Source: Polaromonas sp.
Lineage (GTDB): Bacteria > Pseudomonadota > Gammaproteobacteria > Burkholderiales > Burkholderiaceae_C
DNA length: 32,838 nucleotides
Reading direction: 5' to 3'
Assembly (NCBI GenBank): GCA_004293655.1
Contig: RDZZ01000126.1
Coordinates: forward strand, 1 to 32,838
Below, in pieces: positions 1 to 9,747 of the stretch. Under the pieces are notes generated by a model that saw nothing but the letters and a program-made list of their open reading frames with translations, was not told where the DNA came from and ran no database searches. The translations under genes were made by a program, and so were the position numbers. Every line of letters begins with the position of its first letter. Positions within the stretch are counted from its first letter, which is position 1.

Positions 1-176
1 CAAAATCAGAGGGTCAGGTCTTTCATTAATGTATTTTGATGTCGAACATGAAGAATTTTGCAGCTGATTTTTCGACACGGCGGGCGGCAATCATCATTAT
101 TTCCTGCTTCAAAGCGATGTGAGCAGACCCTTCGGTTAACCGTTGCCATCCGGACGTTTTAGACCGAAAATATGCC

Positions 177-389
177 ATGTCTGGAAATGAATTTATTCGT
201 AAGTTAAAGGTACTGGCAAAGCTGCGCGGCCTACCCTTCAGACTGGATGCTTCACGCGGTAAAGGCAGCCACCAGACGATTTATTACGGTTGCTCCTTTA
301 CTGTCGTTCGTAACCCAAAGGATGAGCTTAAAACCGGTACGTTGCACGGGATGTGTGCTCAATTAGGTATCAAAGTCAACGACCTGTAA
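177..389 (+). CDS. hicA: HicA-family toxin (type II toxin-antitoxin)
   Basis: 70 aa ORF with a HicA-like KGSHQTIYY (conserved His) motif; directly followed by a HicB-like ORF. Confidence 0.8.
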   Translation: MSGNEFIRKLKVLAKLRGLPFRLDASRGKGSHQTIYYGCSFTVVRNPKDELKTGTLHGMCAQLGIKVNDL

Positions 390-401
390 GGAGTAAACAA
401 C

Positions 402-833
402 ATGGAACGATTCGAGTTTGCAGTTCGACTCAAAGCAGCTGAAGAAGGGGGCTTTGTAGTAACGTGCCGGGACTTGCCCCAGCTGATCACCCAGGGCGAT
501 AGTTTGGCGCATGCGCTGGCTGAAGCGGCTGACGCGATGGATGAGGTCTTCGCGGCCTATCTCATAAACGGCATGGCGTTTCCCCGGCCCACGAGGGCAA
601 AAGCGGGCGAAGTGCTCGTCAGTCCACCAGCTACCACGGTAGCAAAAACCGCCCTTTACGTCGCCATGCGGGAATCAGGAATCACCAAGGTGCAACTGGC
701 CGAACGTTTGGGCGTGGACGAAAAAGAAGTAAGACGGCTGCTTGACCCGCACTACAGCTCGAAATTACCTCGAATCGCTCAAGCTATTGCGCTGCTTGGC
801 AAACGCTTGGTTATAGGGCTGGCACCTGCCTAA
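402..833 (+). CDS. hicB: HicB-family antitoxin with C-terminal DNA-binding domain
   Basis: N-terminal FEFAVRLKAAEEGGFVVTCRDLPQLITQGDSLAHALAEAADAM is HicB-like; C-terminal HTH-like ITKVQLAERLGVDEKEVRRLL; 12 nt after hicA. Confidence 0.8.
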   Translation: MERFEFAVRLKAAEEGGFVVTCRDLPQLITQGDSLAHALAEAADAMDEVFAAYLINGMAFPRPTRAKAGEVLVSPPATTVAKTALYVAMRESGITKVQLAERLGVDEKEVRRLLDPHYSSKLPRIAQAIALLGKRLVIGLAPA

Positions 834-946
834 CAGCGGCTTGGCCGCAATACGGCAGCAAGTCGCGGATCAAGTCTTTTGTTGATGCTTTCCCCGTCCG
901 TCTGATCAAAAAAAGGCACCTACGGCAGTATTTACGGAGGCTTATT

Positions 947-963
947 GCTATTGAAAATATAGC
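947..963. repeat. 17-nt palindromic element copy (GCTATTGAAAATATAGC)
   Basis: Stem extends to ATTGCTAT/ATAGCAAT at 944-966. Confidence 0.7.
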
Positions 964-997
964 AATCAACAAAAAATACCCGCCAAGGCGTCTGGGG

Positions 998-2056
998 TCA
1001 GGGAATCAGACCCATGGCGTGCATGTAGGCCGGGTGCAGCATCAGCTCGTCCCACTCGTGGGCGGGGGTGGTGGGCAGCAGGTCGAGCCGACGCATGTCG
1101 CTGGCTTCCAGGGCTTCCCACTGGCCTTTGAGCAGTGCCTCGGTCATGCCATCGAGCAGGTCATCGACAGCCTTGCCGCCATCCGTTGACTGGTTGCACA
1201 GCAGCACCATGTCGCAACCTGCGTTCAGGGCCACCACTGCGGCCTGGGTGTAGCTGACTTGCTGGCCGTCAATCAGGCGGGCACCGGCCATGCTGAGGTC
1301 ATCGCTGAAAATCGCGCCGCCAAAACCAAGCTGGCCACGCAGGATGTACGTCAGCCATTTTTCTGAAAAACCGGCTGGCCGGGCATCAACCTTGGGGTAG
1401 ATGACATGGGCTGGCATGACGCTGGCAAGGGTGGTGTTGAGCCACTCGTAAGGTGCAGCGTCGTCTGCCAAAATTGCCTTGAGACTGCGTTTGTCCACCG
1501 GAATTTCCAGGTGCGAGTCGGCCTTGACAAAGCCGTGGCCGGGGAAATGTTTGCCGCAGTTCATCATGCCGGCTTGCAGCAGGCCGTGCATCAGGCTTTT
1601 GGCGAGCAGCGTCACCACGCGCGGGTCGCGGCCAAAGGCGCGGTCGCCGATGACGCTGCTCGCTCCAAAGTCCAAGTCCAGCACGGGCGTGAAGCTGAAA
1701 TCTACCCCACAACTGCGCAGCTCGGCAGCCAGCACATAGCCGCAGGCGGTGGCGGCATTGGTGGCAGCTAACTGGTCTTTCGCCCACATCTCTCCAATCG
1801 CACGCATGGATGGCAGGTGGGTAAAACCGTCGGTTTTAAAGCGCTGCACACGCCCGCCTTCGTGGTCTACACAAATCAGCAAGTCCTCGCGCACGCTTTT
1901 GATGGCGGCGCACAGGCTGGCCAGCTGCTGGCGGCTTTGCCAATTGCGGGCAAACAAAATAATGCCGCCTGTGAGCGGGTTCTTCAGGCGGCGACGGTCG
2001 TCCTTGGTCAGGGCGGTGCCGGCGATGTCGATGATGAGCGGGGCGTGCTGGGTCAT
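998..2056 (-). CDS. nagZ: beta-N-acetylhexosaminidase (GH3)
   Basis: NagZ motifs ICVDHEGGRVQRF, NCGKHFPGHGFVKADSHLEIPVD, FSDDLSMAGA. Confidence 0.95.
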   Translation of the reverse strand: MTQHAPLIIDIAGTALTKDDRRRLKNPLTGGIILFARNWQSRQQLASLCAAIKSVREDLLICVDHEGGRVQRFKTDGFTHLPSMRAIGEMWAKDQLAATNAATACGYVLAAELRSCGVDFSFTPVLDLDFGASSVIGDRAFGRDPRVVTLLAKSLMHGLLQAGMMNCGKHFPGHGFVKADSHLEIPVDKRSLKAILADDAAPYEWLNTTLASVMPAHVIYPKVDARPAGFSEKWLTYILRGQLGFGGAIFSDDLSMAGARLIDGQQVSYTQAAVVALNAGCDMVLLCNQSTDGGKAVDDLLDGMTEALLKGQWEALEASDMRRLDLLPTTPAHEWDELMLHPAYMHAMGLIP

Positions 2057-2079
2057 GAATGTCCAATTACCATTAATTT

Positions 2080-2096
2080 ACTATTAATTTGATAGC
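2080..2096. repeat. 17-nt palindromic element copy (ACTATTAATTTGATAGC)
   Basis: Same length and half-site spacing as the other copies. Confidence 0.6.
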
Positions 2097-2177
2097 TATA
2101 AAGCCAATAGGAGATTGCGGTGGGGCTACTTTTTATCTGTATTTTTGTGACTACAAAGGTCGAAGGCAGTGAAGTCA

Positions 2178-2281
2178 TTCAACGCAGAGACGCAGAGAAC
2201 GCAGAGCAAGACGAGGGGGGAAATAATTTTTTGTCTTTCTCTGCGGTTCTCTGCGTACTCTGCGCCTGAAGCGTTGAAGGT
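2178..2281. repeat. GCAGAG-type imperfect inverted repeat, copy 1 (nagZ/acpS junction)
   Basis: Left arm ttcaacgcagagacgcagagaacgcagagcaaga pairs with right arm tctttctctgcggttctctgcgtactctgcgcctgaagcgttgaagg. Confidence 0.85.
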
Positions 2282-2298
2282 TTCCTGATTCCTCAAAG

Positions 2299-2700
2299 TT
2301 AGTAGTCACCTATTTTTTCTACAACACAGAAGCTGGCGGCGTAGTGGGTCTCGTCGGTCACGGTGATGTGGGCACTGAGCTGCTGGGCCTCAAACCAAAC
2401 CTTGAGCGCGCCGTGCAGAACAATCTCTGGCTTGCCGCTTGCAGCCTTGGCAATCTCGCAGTGGCGCCAGGTCATGGGCATGCGCATGCCGGTGCCGATG
2501 GCTTTGCTGAAGGCTTCTTTGGCTGAAAACCGGGTGGCCAGGTAGCTCACGCCACGGTCTGGCCAGCGCGCGCTGCGGTCACGCCAGGTAGCAAGCTCGC
2601 CATCACTGAGGATTTTTTCCGCAAAGCGCTCGCCATGCCGGGTCAGGCTGGCACGGATGCGGCGAATGTCACAAATGTCGGTACCAATGCCGTAGATCAT
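2299..2700 (-). CDS. acpS: holo-[acyl-carrier-protein] synthase
   Basis: [15 protein letters not shown] and [19 protein letters not shown] motifs. Confidence 0.95.
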   Translation of the reverse strand: MIYGIGTDICDIRRIRASLTRHGERFAEKILSDGELATWRDRSARWPDRGVSYLATRFSAKEAFSKAIGTGMRMPMTWRHCEIAKAASGKPEIVLHGALKVWFEAQQLSAHITVTDETHYAASFCVVEKIGDY

Positions 2701-2710
2701 AAGAAGAAGA

Positions 2711-2826
2711 AAACCTTCAACGCTTCAGACGCCGAGAACGCAGAGAAAACAAGCCAGAGGAAAACCTGACAATTCTCCGTTTTTCTCTCTGCGGCCCTCT
2801 GCGTTCTCGGCGCCTCTGCGGTGAAT
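2711..2826. repeat. GCAGAG-type imperfect inverted repeat, copy 2 (acpS/pdxJ junction)
   Basis: aaaccttcaacgcttcagacgccgagaacgcagagaaaa ... ttttctctctgcggccctctgcgttctcggcgcctctgcggtgaatg. Confidence 0.85.
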
Positions 2827-2853
2827 GACTGCGATTGCGGCCGCGAATCTCAT

Positions 2854-3651
2854 TCAAACACCCGCATGGTCAATACATCGCAAGTAGTCTTTGACCGTCG
2901 CCGCGTAGCCCAACTCCAGCGCATCGGCGACCAGTGCATGGCCAATCGACACTTCACGCACGCCGGGCACCGCCTTGAGGAATTCAGTCAGGTTGTCGCG
3001 GTTTAAGTCATGGCCCGCGTTGACGCCCACACCGACAGCGTGCGCAGCCAGCGCGGCCTGCGTGAAGTGGCTGAGCGCCTCGGCGGCCTGGGAGGTTCCC
3101 CAGGCGCGGGCATAGGTTTCGGTGTAGAACTCGACGCGATCTGCGCCGATGGCTTTGACCGCTGCCATGGCTGAAGGGGTGGGGTCCATGAACAGGCTGA
3201 CGCGAACATTGCGGTGCTGCGCGGCTGCAATCAACGGGGCCAGGCGTTCGGCATCTGCCGGAAAGCGCCAGCCGTGGTCGCTGGTGAACTGGTCTTCGCT
3301 GTCGGGCACAAAGGTGCACTGGTGCAGCGGCAGGCCGCGTGCCGTGAGGTCTCGCACGAAGTGCATCAGGTTCTGGTGTGGGTTGCCTTCAATGTTGAAC
3401 TCGCGGTCTGGCCAGTCTTTCATCATGGCGGCGATCTCGTACACATCAGCGCTGCGGATATGACGCTCATCGGGCCGGGGGTGTACGGTGATGCCCTGCG
3501 CGCCCGCTTCCAGGCACAGCCGAGCCGCACGCACGACATCGGGAATGCCAAGGTGGCGGGTGTTGCGCAGCAGCGCGACCTTGTTGACGTTGACCGACAG
3601 TGCGGTTTTGCCGGGGTGTTCTGGTGGGTGGGGGACAGAAATGTTTGGCAT
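2854..3651 (-). CDS. pdxJ: pyridoxine 5'-phosphate synthase
   Basis: LSVNVNKVALLRNTRH, GITVHPRPDERHIR, GVGVNAGHDLN motifs; start chosen at MPNISVPH, inside the longer ORF (3726). Confidence 0.93.
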   Translation of the reverse strand: MPNISVPHPPEHPGKTALSVNVNKVALLRNTRHLGIPDVVRAARLCLEAGAQGITVHPRPDERHIRSADVYEIAAMMKDWPDREFNIEGNPHQNLMHFVRDLTARGLPLHQCTFVPDSEDQFTSDHGWRFPADAERLAPLIAAAQHRNVRVSLFMDPTPSAMAAVKAIGADRVEFYTETYARAWGTSQAAEALSHFTQAALAAHAVGVGVNAGHDLNRDNLTEFLKAVPGVREVSIGHALVADALELGYAATVKDYLRCIDHAGV

Positions 3652-3668
3652 GGCGTGTTGCACAGTGT

Positions 3669-4418
3669 TTAAAGCGCTTGCAGGTCTATCATCATTTGCC
3701 GGGTTTTCAGGACTTTCACATCGCAATGGTAGTGCAGCAAGGCGCGGAGCTGGTGTTTGAGCTCGGGCAAGTGGTTGACACAGGCGTGCATGGTGTCTGC
3801 AAACGGCGAATCACCATCGAGTGCCTGCTGCAGTGCAAGCCACTGGGCACCGCTCAGGGCATTGCGGTCATCGTCGTGCGCCTCGCGCAGGCCAGCCTCG
3901 GCCAGCAAGACGTAAGGCGTATCTGGCTCAAGTGCAGCCAGTGTTGCGGTTTGCGTGTCCAGCACCGGCAACAGGCCAATGTCGCGCAGCAGGCGCAGCT
4001 CAAAGGCTCGCAGTGCGACCTGCAGCGTGTCGATGCGCTGGTTGGCCAGCAGTTGCACGGTGGCGGCATAGGCATCAAACAGCGCCGGGTGCGGGTCGTC
4101 ACGCGCGAGCAGCCGCATGAGCAACTCATTGAGGTAGTAGCCCGACAGCAGCGCGTCCCCCGTGGGCATGACATGGCCGCCCTGCCACTCGGCGCTTTTG
4201 AGGGTGCGAATCTCGGCATCACCGCCAAAAGACACATGCAGGGGCTGCAATGGCAACAAAATGGGCCGAAAACTCGAACTGGGCTTTTTGGCACCCCGCG
4301 CCACCAGTGCCACCCGGCCATGGGTGCGGGTGAACACCTCCAGAATCAGGCTGGACTCGCTCCAGTCATAGCGGTGCAGGACGTAGGCGGGTTCGTCTGA
4401 AATGCGCTTGAGAGCCAA
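3669..4418 (-). CDS. recO: DNA repair protein RecO
   Basis: [46 protein letters not shown] is RecO-like; position between era and pdxJ. Confidence 0.92.
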   Translation of the reverse strand: MALKRISDEPAYVLHRYDWSESSLILEVFTRTHGRVALVARGAKKPSSSFRPILLPLQPLHVSFGGDAEIRTLKSAEWQGGHVMPTGDALLSGYYLNELLMRLLARDDPHPALFDAYAATVQLLANQRIDTLQVALRAFELRLLRDIGLLPVLDTQTATLAALEPDTPYVLLAEAGLREAHDDDRNALSGAQWLALQQALDGDSPFADTMHACVNHLPELKHQLRALLHYHCDVKVLKTRQMMIDLQAL

Positions 4419-4457
4419 AATGGTTACTCAGACTGTCGATTCAAACACGGGGTCAAT

Positions 4458-4578
4458 AAACGCAGAGGCGCAGAGTCCGCAGAGACAGCAAGTCAGAGAA
4501 AAAACATTCCGAATATGTCCCTAAATTCATCTCTGCGGCCCTCTGCGTTCTTTGCGTCTCTGCGTTGAAAGTTTTCTT
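4458..4578. repeat. GCAGAG-type imperfect inverted repeat, copy 3 (recO/era junction)
   Basis: aaacgcagaggcgcagagtccgcagagac ... tctctgcggccctctgcgttctttgcgtctctgcgttgaaag; right arm ends just before the era stop codon. Confidence 0.85.
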
Positions 4579-4579
4579 T

Positions 4580-5644
4580 TTATTCATACCCAAAGGTCTT
4601 GACGCGCGCCTCATCGTCCGCCCAGCCCGACCGAACCTTGACCCAGATTTCCAGAAACACCTTGCCGCCCGTGAGCGCTTCCAGCTCATGCCGGGCTTCG
4701 GTACCAATGCGTTTGAGTTTTTCGCCGCCCTCGCCGATGATCATGCCTTTGTGACCGTCGCGTTCGACCACAATGGTTGCAGCAATCTTGCGCAGATTGC
4801 CCTCTTGCTCGTATTTGTCGATGATGACAGTCGATGTGTAGGGCAGCTCGTCACCCGTCAGGCGGAACAGCTTTTCGCGAATCATCTCGGCGGCCATGAA
4901 ACGGTCACTGCGGTCTGTCAACTCGTCCGCTGCATACATCCAGGGCTGCAGCGGCAGGTATTTTTCACAAATGCCAAACAGCCGCTCAATGTCTTTGGCG
5001 TTGTTGGCCGACATGGGTACAAACTCGGCAAAGCTGTGGCGCGCCTGCATGGCCTGAAGCCAGGGCGCGATGTCTGCGCGGCGGTGGATCAGGTCAAATT
5101 TGTTGGCCAGCAAAATGGCTGGGGTTTTGGCTGGCAGAAGACTCAGAACTTTTTCATCCGCCTGATTGAACTGCCCGGCCTCGACCACAAACACGATCAA
5201 ATCCACATCATTGACGGCGCCCACCACCGTGCGGTTGAGCGAGCGGTTCAGCGCATTGCCATGGCGAGTTTGAAACCCGGGTGTGTCGGCAAAGACAAAC
5301 TGCGTCGGGCCAACGGTGCGCATGCCGGTGATGCGATGCCGCGTGGTTTGCGCCTTGCGCGAGGTGATGCTGACCTTCTGGCCGACCAGTGCATTGAGCA
5401 GGGTTGATTTGCCCACGTTGGGCTTGCCCACAATCGCGATCAGGCCGCAGCGCTGGGTGGCTTCTGGCGGTTTGTCTGGCACCGCTGGCTCTGCAGCGCC
5501 CGCTGCCGGCGCCATGCTGGTGCGGGCAGACAGTGCCCTGGCCAGCATGGCATCGATAGCCTGTGCCTGCGGGTCAATTGCGGCCTGTGTCGTCTGCTCT
5601 GCGGGCGATGGCGTTGGGAAAGGCTTGCTTTTACGAGTAGTCAT
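4580..5644 (-). CDS. era: GTPase Era with N-terminal extension
   Basis: [26 protein letters not shown]-domain [15 protein letters not shown]; start set at MTTRKSKPF (ORF opens at 5716). Confidence 0.95.
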   Translation of the reverse strand: MTTRKSKPFPTPSPAEQTTQAAIDPQAQAIDAMLARALSARTSMAPAAGAAEPAVPDKPPEATQRCGLIAIVGKPNVGKSTLLNALVGQKVSITSRKAQTTRHRITGMRTVGPTQFVFADTPGFQTRHGNALNRSLNRTVVGAVNDVDLIVFVVEAGQFNQADEKVLSLLPAKTPAILLANKFDLIHRRADIAPWLQAMQARHSFAEFVPMSANNAKDIERLFGICEKYLPLQPWMYAADELTDRSDRFMAAEMIREKLFRLTGDELPYTSTVIIDKYEQEGNLRKIAATIVVERDGHKGMIIGEGGEKLKRIGTEARHELEALTGGKVFLEIWVKVRSGWADDEARVKTFGYE

Positions 5645-5739
5645 GGTCTGCCGATGTTGGGTTTTGTGCCTGAAAGGCTGTGATTCGTCATGAACGGCAG
5701 GCGCCAAGAACTGCACGTTGGTGTTGCTTTTTCTGGCGT

Positions 5740-6435
5740 TTAAAGCGTTTTTACAAAGGCCAGCATGGCGGTTGCGGCGGCCTGCTCACCAGCCCGGCGG
5801 GAGCCACCAATGCCCCGCTCGGCGCGCCGGTATTCAACAATCTCACACTCGACATCAAAGGTCTGCTTGTGTGCCGCGCCCTGTGTACCCACAACCCGGT
5901 AGATGGGCAGGTTCATCTTGCGGCCCTGCAGCCACTCCTGCAACTCGGTCTTGGGGTCTTTGCCTATCGCAGACATGCGGGCATTGATCTGGACGTCTTT
6001 GAAAAGGCGGCGCACCAGCGACGAAGCTGCATCGAAACCCGCATCAAGATAGACAGCGCCGATCAGAGCTTCGACCGCATCGGCCAGGATGGATGGGCGC
6101 TTTTGCCCGCCCGACCTGGCCTCACCCTCGCCCAGACGCATCATGTCTGGCAGCCCCAGCGATATGGCCACCTGGTGCAGCGTGTCTTGTTTGACCAGAT
6201 TGGCCCGCACTCTCGACAGGTCCCCTTCTGGCAAATCGCTCAGCTGCTCGTACAGCAAGCCTGCTACAGCCAAGTTCAGGACCGAATCCCCCAAAAACTC
6301 AATCCGCTCGTTGTGATCTGCCGAAAAACTGCGGTGTGTCAGTGCTTGCACCAACAGTTTGGGGTGGGTAAAGACGTGCTCAAGACGCTTTTGCAGCGCC
6401 AACAGATGAGGGCTTAAGGTTTGACTGGTGCGCAC
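5740..6435 (-). CDS. rnc: ribonuclease III
   Basis: [16 protein letters not shown] signature and C-terminal dsRBD; GTG start. Confidence 0.95.
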   Translation of the reverse strand: MRTSQTLSPHLLALQKRLEHVFTHPKLLVQALTHRSFSADHNERIEFLGDSVLNLAVAGLLYEQLSDLPEGDLSRVRANLVKQDTLHQVAISLGLPDMMRLGEGEARSGGQKRPSILADAVEALIGAVYLDAGFDAASSLVRRLFKDVQINARMSAIGKDPKTELQEWLQGRKMNLPIYRVVGTQGAAHKQTFDVECEIVEYRRAERGIGGSRRAGEQAAATAMLAFVKTL

Positions 6436-6486
6436 TTATTGTCTGTGGGGTACTTGATCGGCACTTGCTCGGCACTTATTTAACAT

Positions 6487-6762
6487 TCACTTGGCATTCA
6501 CTTCGGTCTTGTCGCCCTCTTTGGTCACTTCAAGGTCTTTACCCGTGATGGATTTGATGTCGTCAATTTGCGCAGCCTTGTCAAAAGTGCTGCGCACTTC
6601 CGCGACAGTGCCTCCATCCTTGGACTTGCTGGCAGCTTTGGTGATGGCTTGGTACTCGATCAATGTCGGGAAGACCTGCGCGGCAATGATTCCGGAAAAA
6701 GCCAGCACCCCGCCGACAAACAAAATACCGATAAACGAAACGCCGCGTTGTTGATTTCTCAT
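6487..6762 (-). CDS. DUF4845 domain-containing membrane protein
   Basis: MRNQQRGVSFIGILFVGG single-TM small protein between lepB and rnc, the usual betaproteobacterial position. Confidence 0.8.
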   Translation of the reverse strand: MRNQQRGVSFIGILFVGGVLAFSGIIAAQVFPTLIEYQAITKAASKSKDGGTVAEVRSTFDKAAQIDDIKSITGKDLEVTKEGDKTEVNAK

Positions 6763-6796
6763 GTGTTCGTCCTGCTGAAGTGTGAAGGTTTATTCT

Positions 6797-6840
6797 GAAT
6801 TTGTTATGAATTTATTATGAACTTGTTCTGAATGAACCTG
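6797..6840. repeat. short imperfect tandem repeat, 11-nt unit (GAAYTTGTTMT-like)
   Basis: gaatttgttat|gaatttattat|gaacttgttct|gaatgaacctg. Confidence 0.7.
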
Positions 6841-6848
6841 TGGTGCGA

Positions 6849-7844
6849 TCAATCAAAACCGCCAATACGCTTGAAGTTTCCGAAATTCATCCAGACAAAA
6901 AACGCTTTGCCGACGATGTTTTTCTCTGGCACGAATCCCCAGTAGCGCGAATCAAGGGAGTTGTCCCGGTTGTCGCCCATCATGAAATACTGTCCTTCGG
7001 GCACCTTGCAGACGACACCTTCGCTGCTGTAGCGACAATTTTGCTTGTTGGGAAAATCATCTGCACCCGGAATGAAGGCGGGCCTGTCATCGTCATTGAG
7101 CAAGCGGTAACGTCTGTCATTGGTGGTGATCTCTTCAAACTGTTTGGCGTACCGCATGCTGTCTTCGTCGAAAAAATCAGGCAGTGCGGTCTTGCTCAAG
7201 GGTTTGCCGTTGATGGTCAGCTTTTTATTCAGGTAAGCCACCTCATCGCCTGGCAGGCCGACGACACGTTTGATGTAGTCCAGGCTGGGTTTGGGGGGAT
7301 AGCGAAACACCATGACATCACCGCGCTGGGGGCTGTGGTTGTCCAGCACCTTGAGGTTGATCACGGGCAAGCGCACGCCGTAGTGGAATTTGTTGACCAA
7401 AATAAGGTCGTTGATAACCAAAGTCGGGATCATGGAGCCGGACGGGATTTTAAACGGCTCAAACAAAAATGAGCGGAGCAAAAACACCACAATAATGACC
7501 GGAAACAGCCCCGCAGTCCAGTCCAGCCACCAAGGCTGCATGATGAGGCGGCTCTGGGCCTCTTCGGTGCCCTGGTCGACCTGCGTAATGCCCATGCTGG
7601 CCAGCTCTTCTCGTCGCCTTGAGGCACTGGCCTGCAGCGCAGCGGCAGCCCGGTGGCGCTGTGGCAAAAAGTAAAACCGCTCAGCCACCCAGTAAATACC
7701 TGTGACCGTTGCAGCCAAAAAAAGTAACAGTGAAAAGTTGCCCTCCACCATGCCCAAATACCATGCAGCGCCATACCCTACGAACACGGCCAATACAACC
7801 GCCGTGATGGTGCCCATTGATTTTGTAAGCGTCGTGGACATCAA
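6849..7844 (-). CDS. lepB: signal peptidase I
   Basis: [10 protein letters not shown] catalytic Ser, [28 protein letters not shown] motifs. Confidence 0.96.
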   Translation of the reverse strand: MMSTTLTKSMGTITAVVLAVFVGYGAAWYLGMVEGNFSLLLFLAATVTGIYWVAERFYFLPQRHRAAAALQASASRRREELASMGITQVDQGTEEAQSRLIMQPWWLDWTAGLFPVIIVVFLLRSFLFEPFKIPSGSMIPTLVINDLILVNKFHYGVRLPVINLKVLDNHSPQRGDVMVFRYPPKPSLDYIKRVVGLPGDEVAYLNKKLTINGKPLSKTALPDFFDEDSMRYAKQFEEITTNDRRYRLLNDDDRPAFIPGADDFPNKQNCRYSSEGVVCKVPEGQYFMMGDNRDNSLDSRYWGFVPEKNIVGKAFFVWMNFGNFKRIGGFD

Positions 7845-9655
7845 TCTTCAACCTGCAAGATGGCCAGGAAGGCCTCTTGCGGCACTTCCACTGAACCGAT
7901 TTGTTTCATGCGTTTTTTACCCGCTTTTTGTTTCTCTAACAGCTTGCGTTTGCGTGAAATATCGCCGCCGTAACACTTGGCAATCACGTTTTTGCGCAGG
8001 GCTTTGATTGTCTCACGCGCAATAATGTTGGCCCCAATGGCCGCTTGAATGGCAACATCGAACTGCTGGCGCGAAATGATCTCGCGCATTTTGGCCACCA
8101 CTGCCCGCCCGCGGTAAGCCGACTGGCTGCGGTGAACAATGATCGACAGCGCATCGACCTTCTCGCCGTTCAACAAGATATCAACCTTCACCACGTCTGA
8201 TGCACGGAACTCTTTGAAGGTGTAGTCCATCGACGCATAGCCACGCGAGACGGATTTGAGCTTGTCAAAAAAGTCCAGCACGATCTCGCCCAGCGGCATT
8301 TCATAGGTCAGCATGACCTGCTTGCCGTGGTAGGCCATGTTCAACTGGATACCGCGCTTCTGGTTGGCCAGCGTCATCACAGCGCCCACGTAATCCTGCG
8401 GCATGTACAAATGCACGGTAACGATGGGCTCGCGAATCTCGTTGATGCGCCCGCCGTCCGGGATTTTCGATGGGTTTTCCACCATGATGAGCTCGCCGTC
8501 CGACCTGAGCACTTCATAGACGACGCTGGGCGCGGTGGTGATCAGGTCCTGGTCAAATTCACGCTCCAGTCGCTCCTGCACAATTTCCATGTGCAGCAGG
8601 CCCAGAAAGCCGCAGCGGAAACCAAAACCGAGCGCTTCGCTGACCTCAGGCTCGTAGTGCAGCGACGCATCATTGAGCTTGAGCTTTTCAAGCGCATCGC
8701 GCAGGGATTCGTATTCACTGGCCTCGGATGGGTACAGACCTGCAAACACCGCAGGCTGGATTTCTTTGAAACCCGGTAGTGCCTGGGTCGCCGTGAAGGC
8801 CGCGCCGCCGCTGCCTGGCTTGACAAGCGTTATGGTATCGCCCACGCGCGCAGCCTGCAGCTCTTTGATGCCGGCAATGACGAATCCGACCTCGCCAGCT
8901 TCAAGTGACGTGCGTGGTTCGTTGTGTGGTGTGAAAACACCCAGTTGCTCAGCGTTGTACATGGCTCCGCTGGCCATGAGTTTGATGCGTTCGCCCTTGG
9001 CCAGACGGCCATCGACCACACGCACCAGCATCACCACGCCCACATAAGCGTCATACCAGCTGTCAATGATCATGGCACGAAGCGCACCTGTGGAGTTGCC
9101 CTTGGGCGGCGGGATGCGCGCTACCACCGCCTCAAGAATGTCGTCGATACCCATACCGGTCTTGGCGCTGCAGGCAATGGCGTCGGTTGCATCGATACCG
9201 ATGACCTCCTCAATTTCCTGCCTTGCGTTGTCCGGATCAGCGTTCGGCAGATCCATTTTGTTGAGTACTGGGACGACTTCCACACCAAGCTCCAGCGCGG
9301 TGTAGCAGTTGGCGACCGTCTGCGCTTCTACGCCCTGCGATGCATCAACCACCAGCAATGCGCCTTCACAGGCCGACAGCGACCGGCTGACTTCATACGA
9401 AAAGTCCACGTGACCTGGTGTATCGATCAGATTGAGGTTGTAGATGTGGCCGTCGAGCGCCTTGTATTTGAGCGCAGCAGTCTGAGCCTTGATGGTTATG
9501 CCTCGCTCTTTTTCAATGTCCATGGAGTCAAGAACCTGCGCACTCATCTCCCGGTCTTGCAGGCCACCACAACGCTGAATCAAACGATCGGCGAGTGTGG
9601 ATTTACCATGATCAATGTGCGCAATGATCGAAAAATTTCTGATGTGATTCATCAA
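7841..9655 (-). CDS. lepA: elongation factor 4 (LepA)
   Basis: [32 protein letters not shown]-terminal [21 protein letters not shown]; 4-nt overlap with lepB. Confidence 0.98.
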   Translation of the reverse strand: MMNHIRNFSIIAHIDHGKSTLADRLIQRCGGLQDREMSAQVLDSMDIEKERGITIKAQTAALKYKALDGHIYNLNLIDTPGHVDFSYEVSRSLSACEGALLVVDASQGVEAQTVANCYTALELGVEVVPVLNKMDLPNADPDNARQEIEEVIGIDATDAIACSAKTGMGIDDILEAVVARIPPPKGNSTGALRAMIIDSWYDAYVGVVMLVRVVDGRLAKGERIKLMASGAMYNAEQLGVFTPHNEPRTSLEAGEVGFVIAGIKELQAARVGDTITLVKPGSGGAAFTATQALPGFKEIQPAVFAGLYPSEASEYESLRDALEKLKLNDASLHYEPEVSEALGFGFRCGFLGLLHMEIVQERLEREFDQDLITTAPSVVYEVLRSDGELIMVENPSKIPDGGRINEIREPIVTVHLYMPQDYVGAVMTLANQKRGIQLNMAYHGKQVMLTYEMPLGEIVLDFFDKLKSVSRGYASMDYTFKEFRASDVVKVDILLNGEKVDALSIIVHRSQSAYRGRAVVAKMREIISRQQFDVAIQAAIGANIIARETIKALRKNVIAKCYGGDISRKRKLLEKQKAGKKRMKQIGSVEVPQEAFLAILQVED

Positions 9656-9696
9656 CGGGAACGCCTAAGTGCTTGTTTGTATGACGACGAGAGCTC

Positions 9697-9714
9697 GGTC
9701 ATTCATCAATGACC
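9697..9714 (-). other. short perfect hairpin in lepA 5' region
   Basis: ggtcatt-catc-aatgacc, 7-bp stem and 4-nt loop. Confidence 0.6.
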
Positions 9715-9715
9715 A

Positions 9716-9747
9716 TAAAAAAGGGCGCGTCGGTGAGTGACGCGCCC
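9716..9747 (-). terminator. rho-independent terminator upstream of lepA
   Basis: Minus strand GGGCGCGTC-ACTCACC-GACGCGCCC followed by TTTTTT. Confidence 0.9.

Noticed and set aside
1-176. Possible REP/transposase-associated remnant (gggtcaggtctttcattaatg) at the left edge
   Set aside because: Only a short motif resemblance from memory; no ORF or inverted repeat to support it in this window.
3600-4400. 266-aa + strand ORF opposite recO
   Set aside because: Antisense to a clear RecO coding sequence; no domain recognised.
4453-4707. 84-aa ORF with NAETQRTQRAAE...LRTLRLCV
   Set aside because: Translation of the GCAGAG repeat plus antisense era; this word is typical of falsely called repeat-derived ORFs.
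8924-9712. 262-aa + strand ORF opposite lepA
   Set aside because: Antisense shadow of lepA, which is strongly supported.
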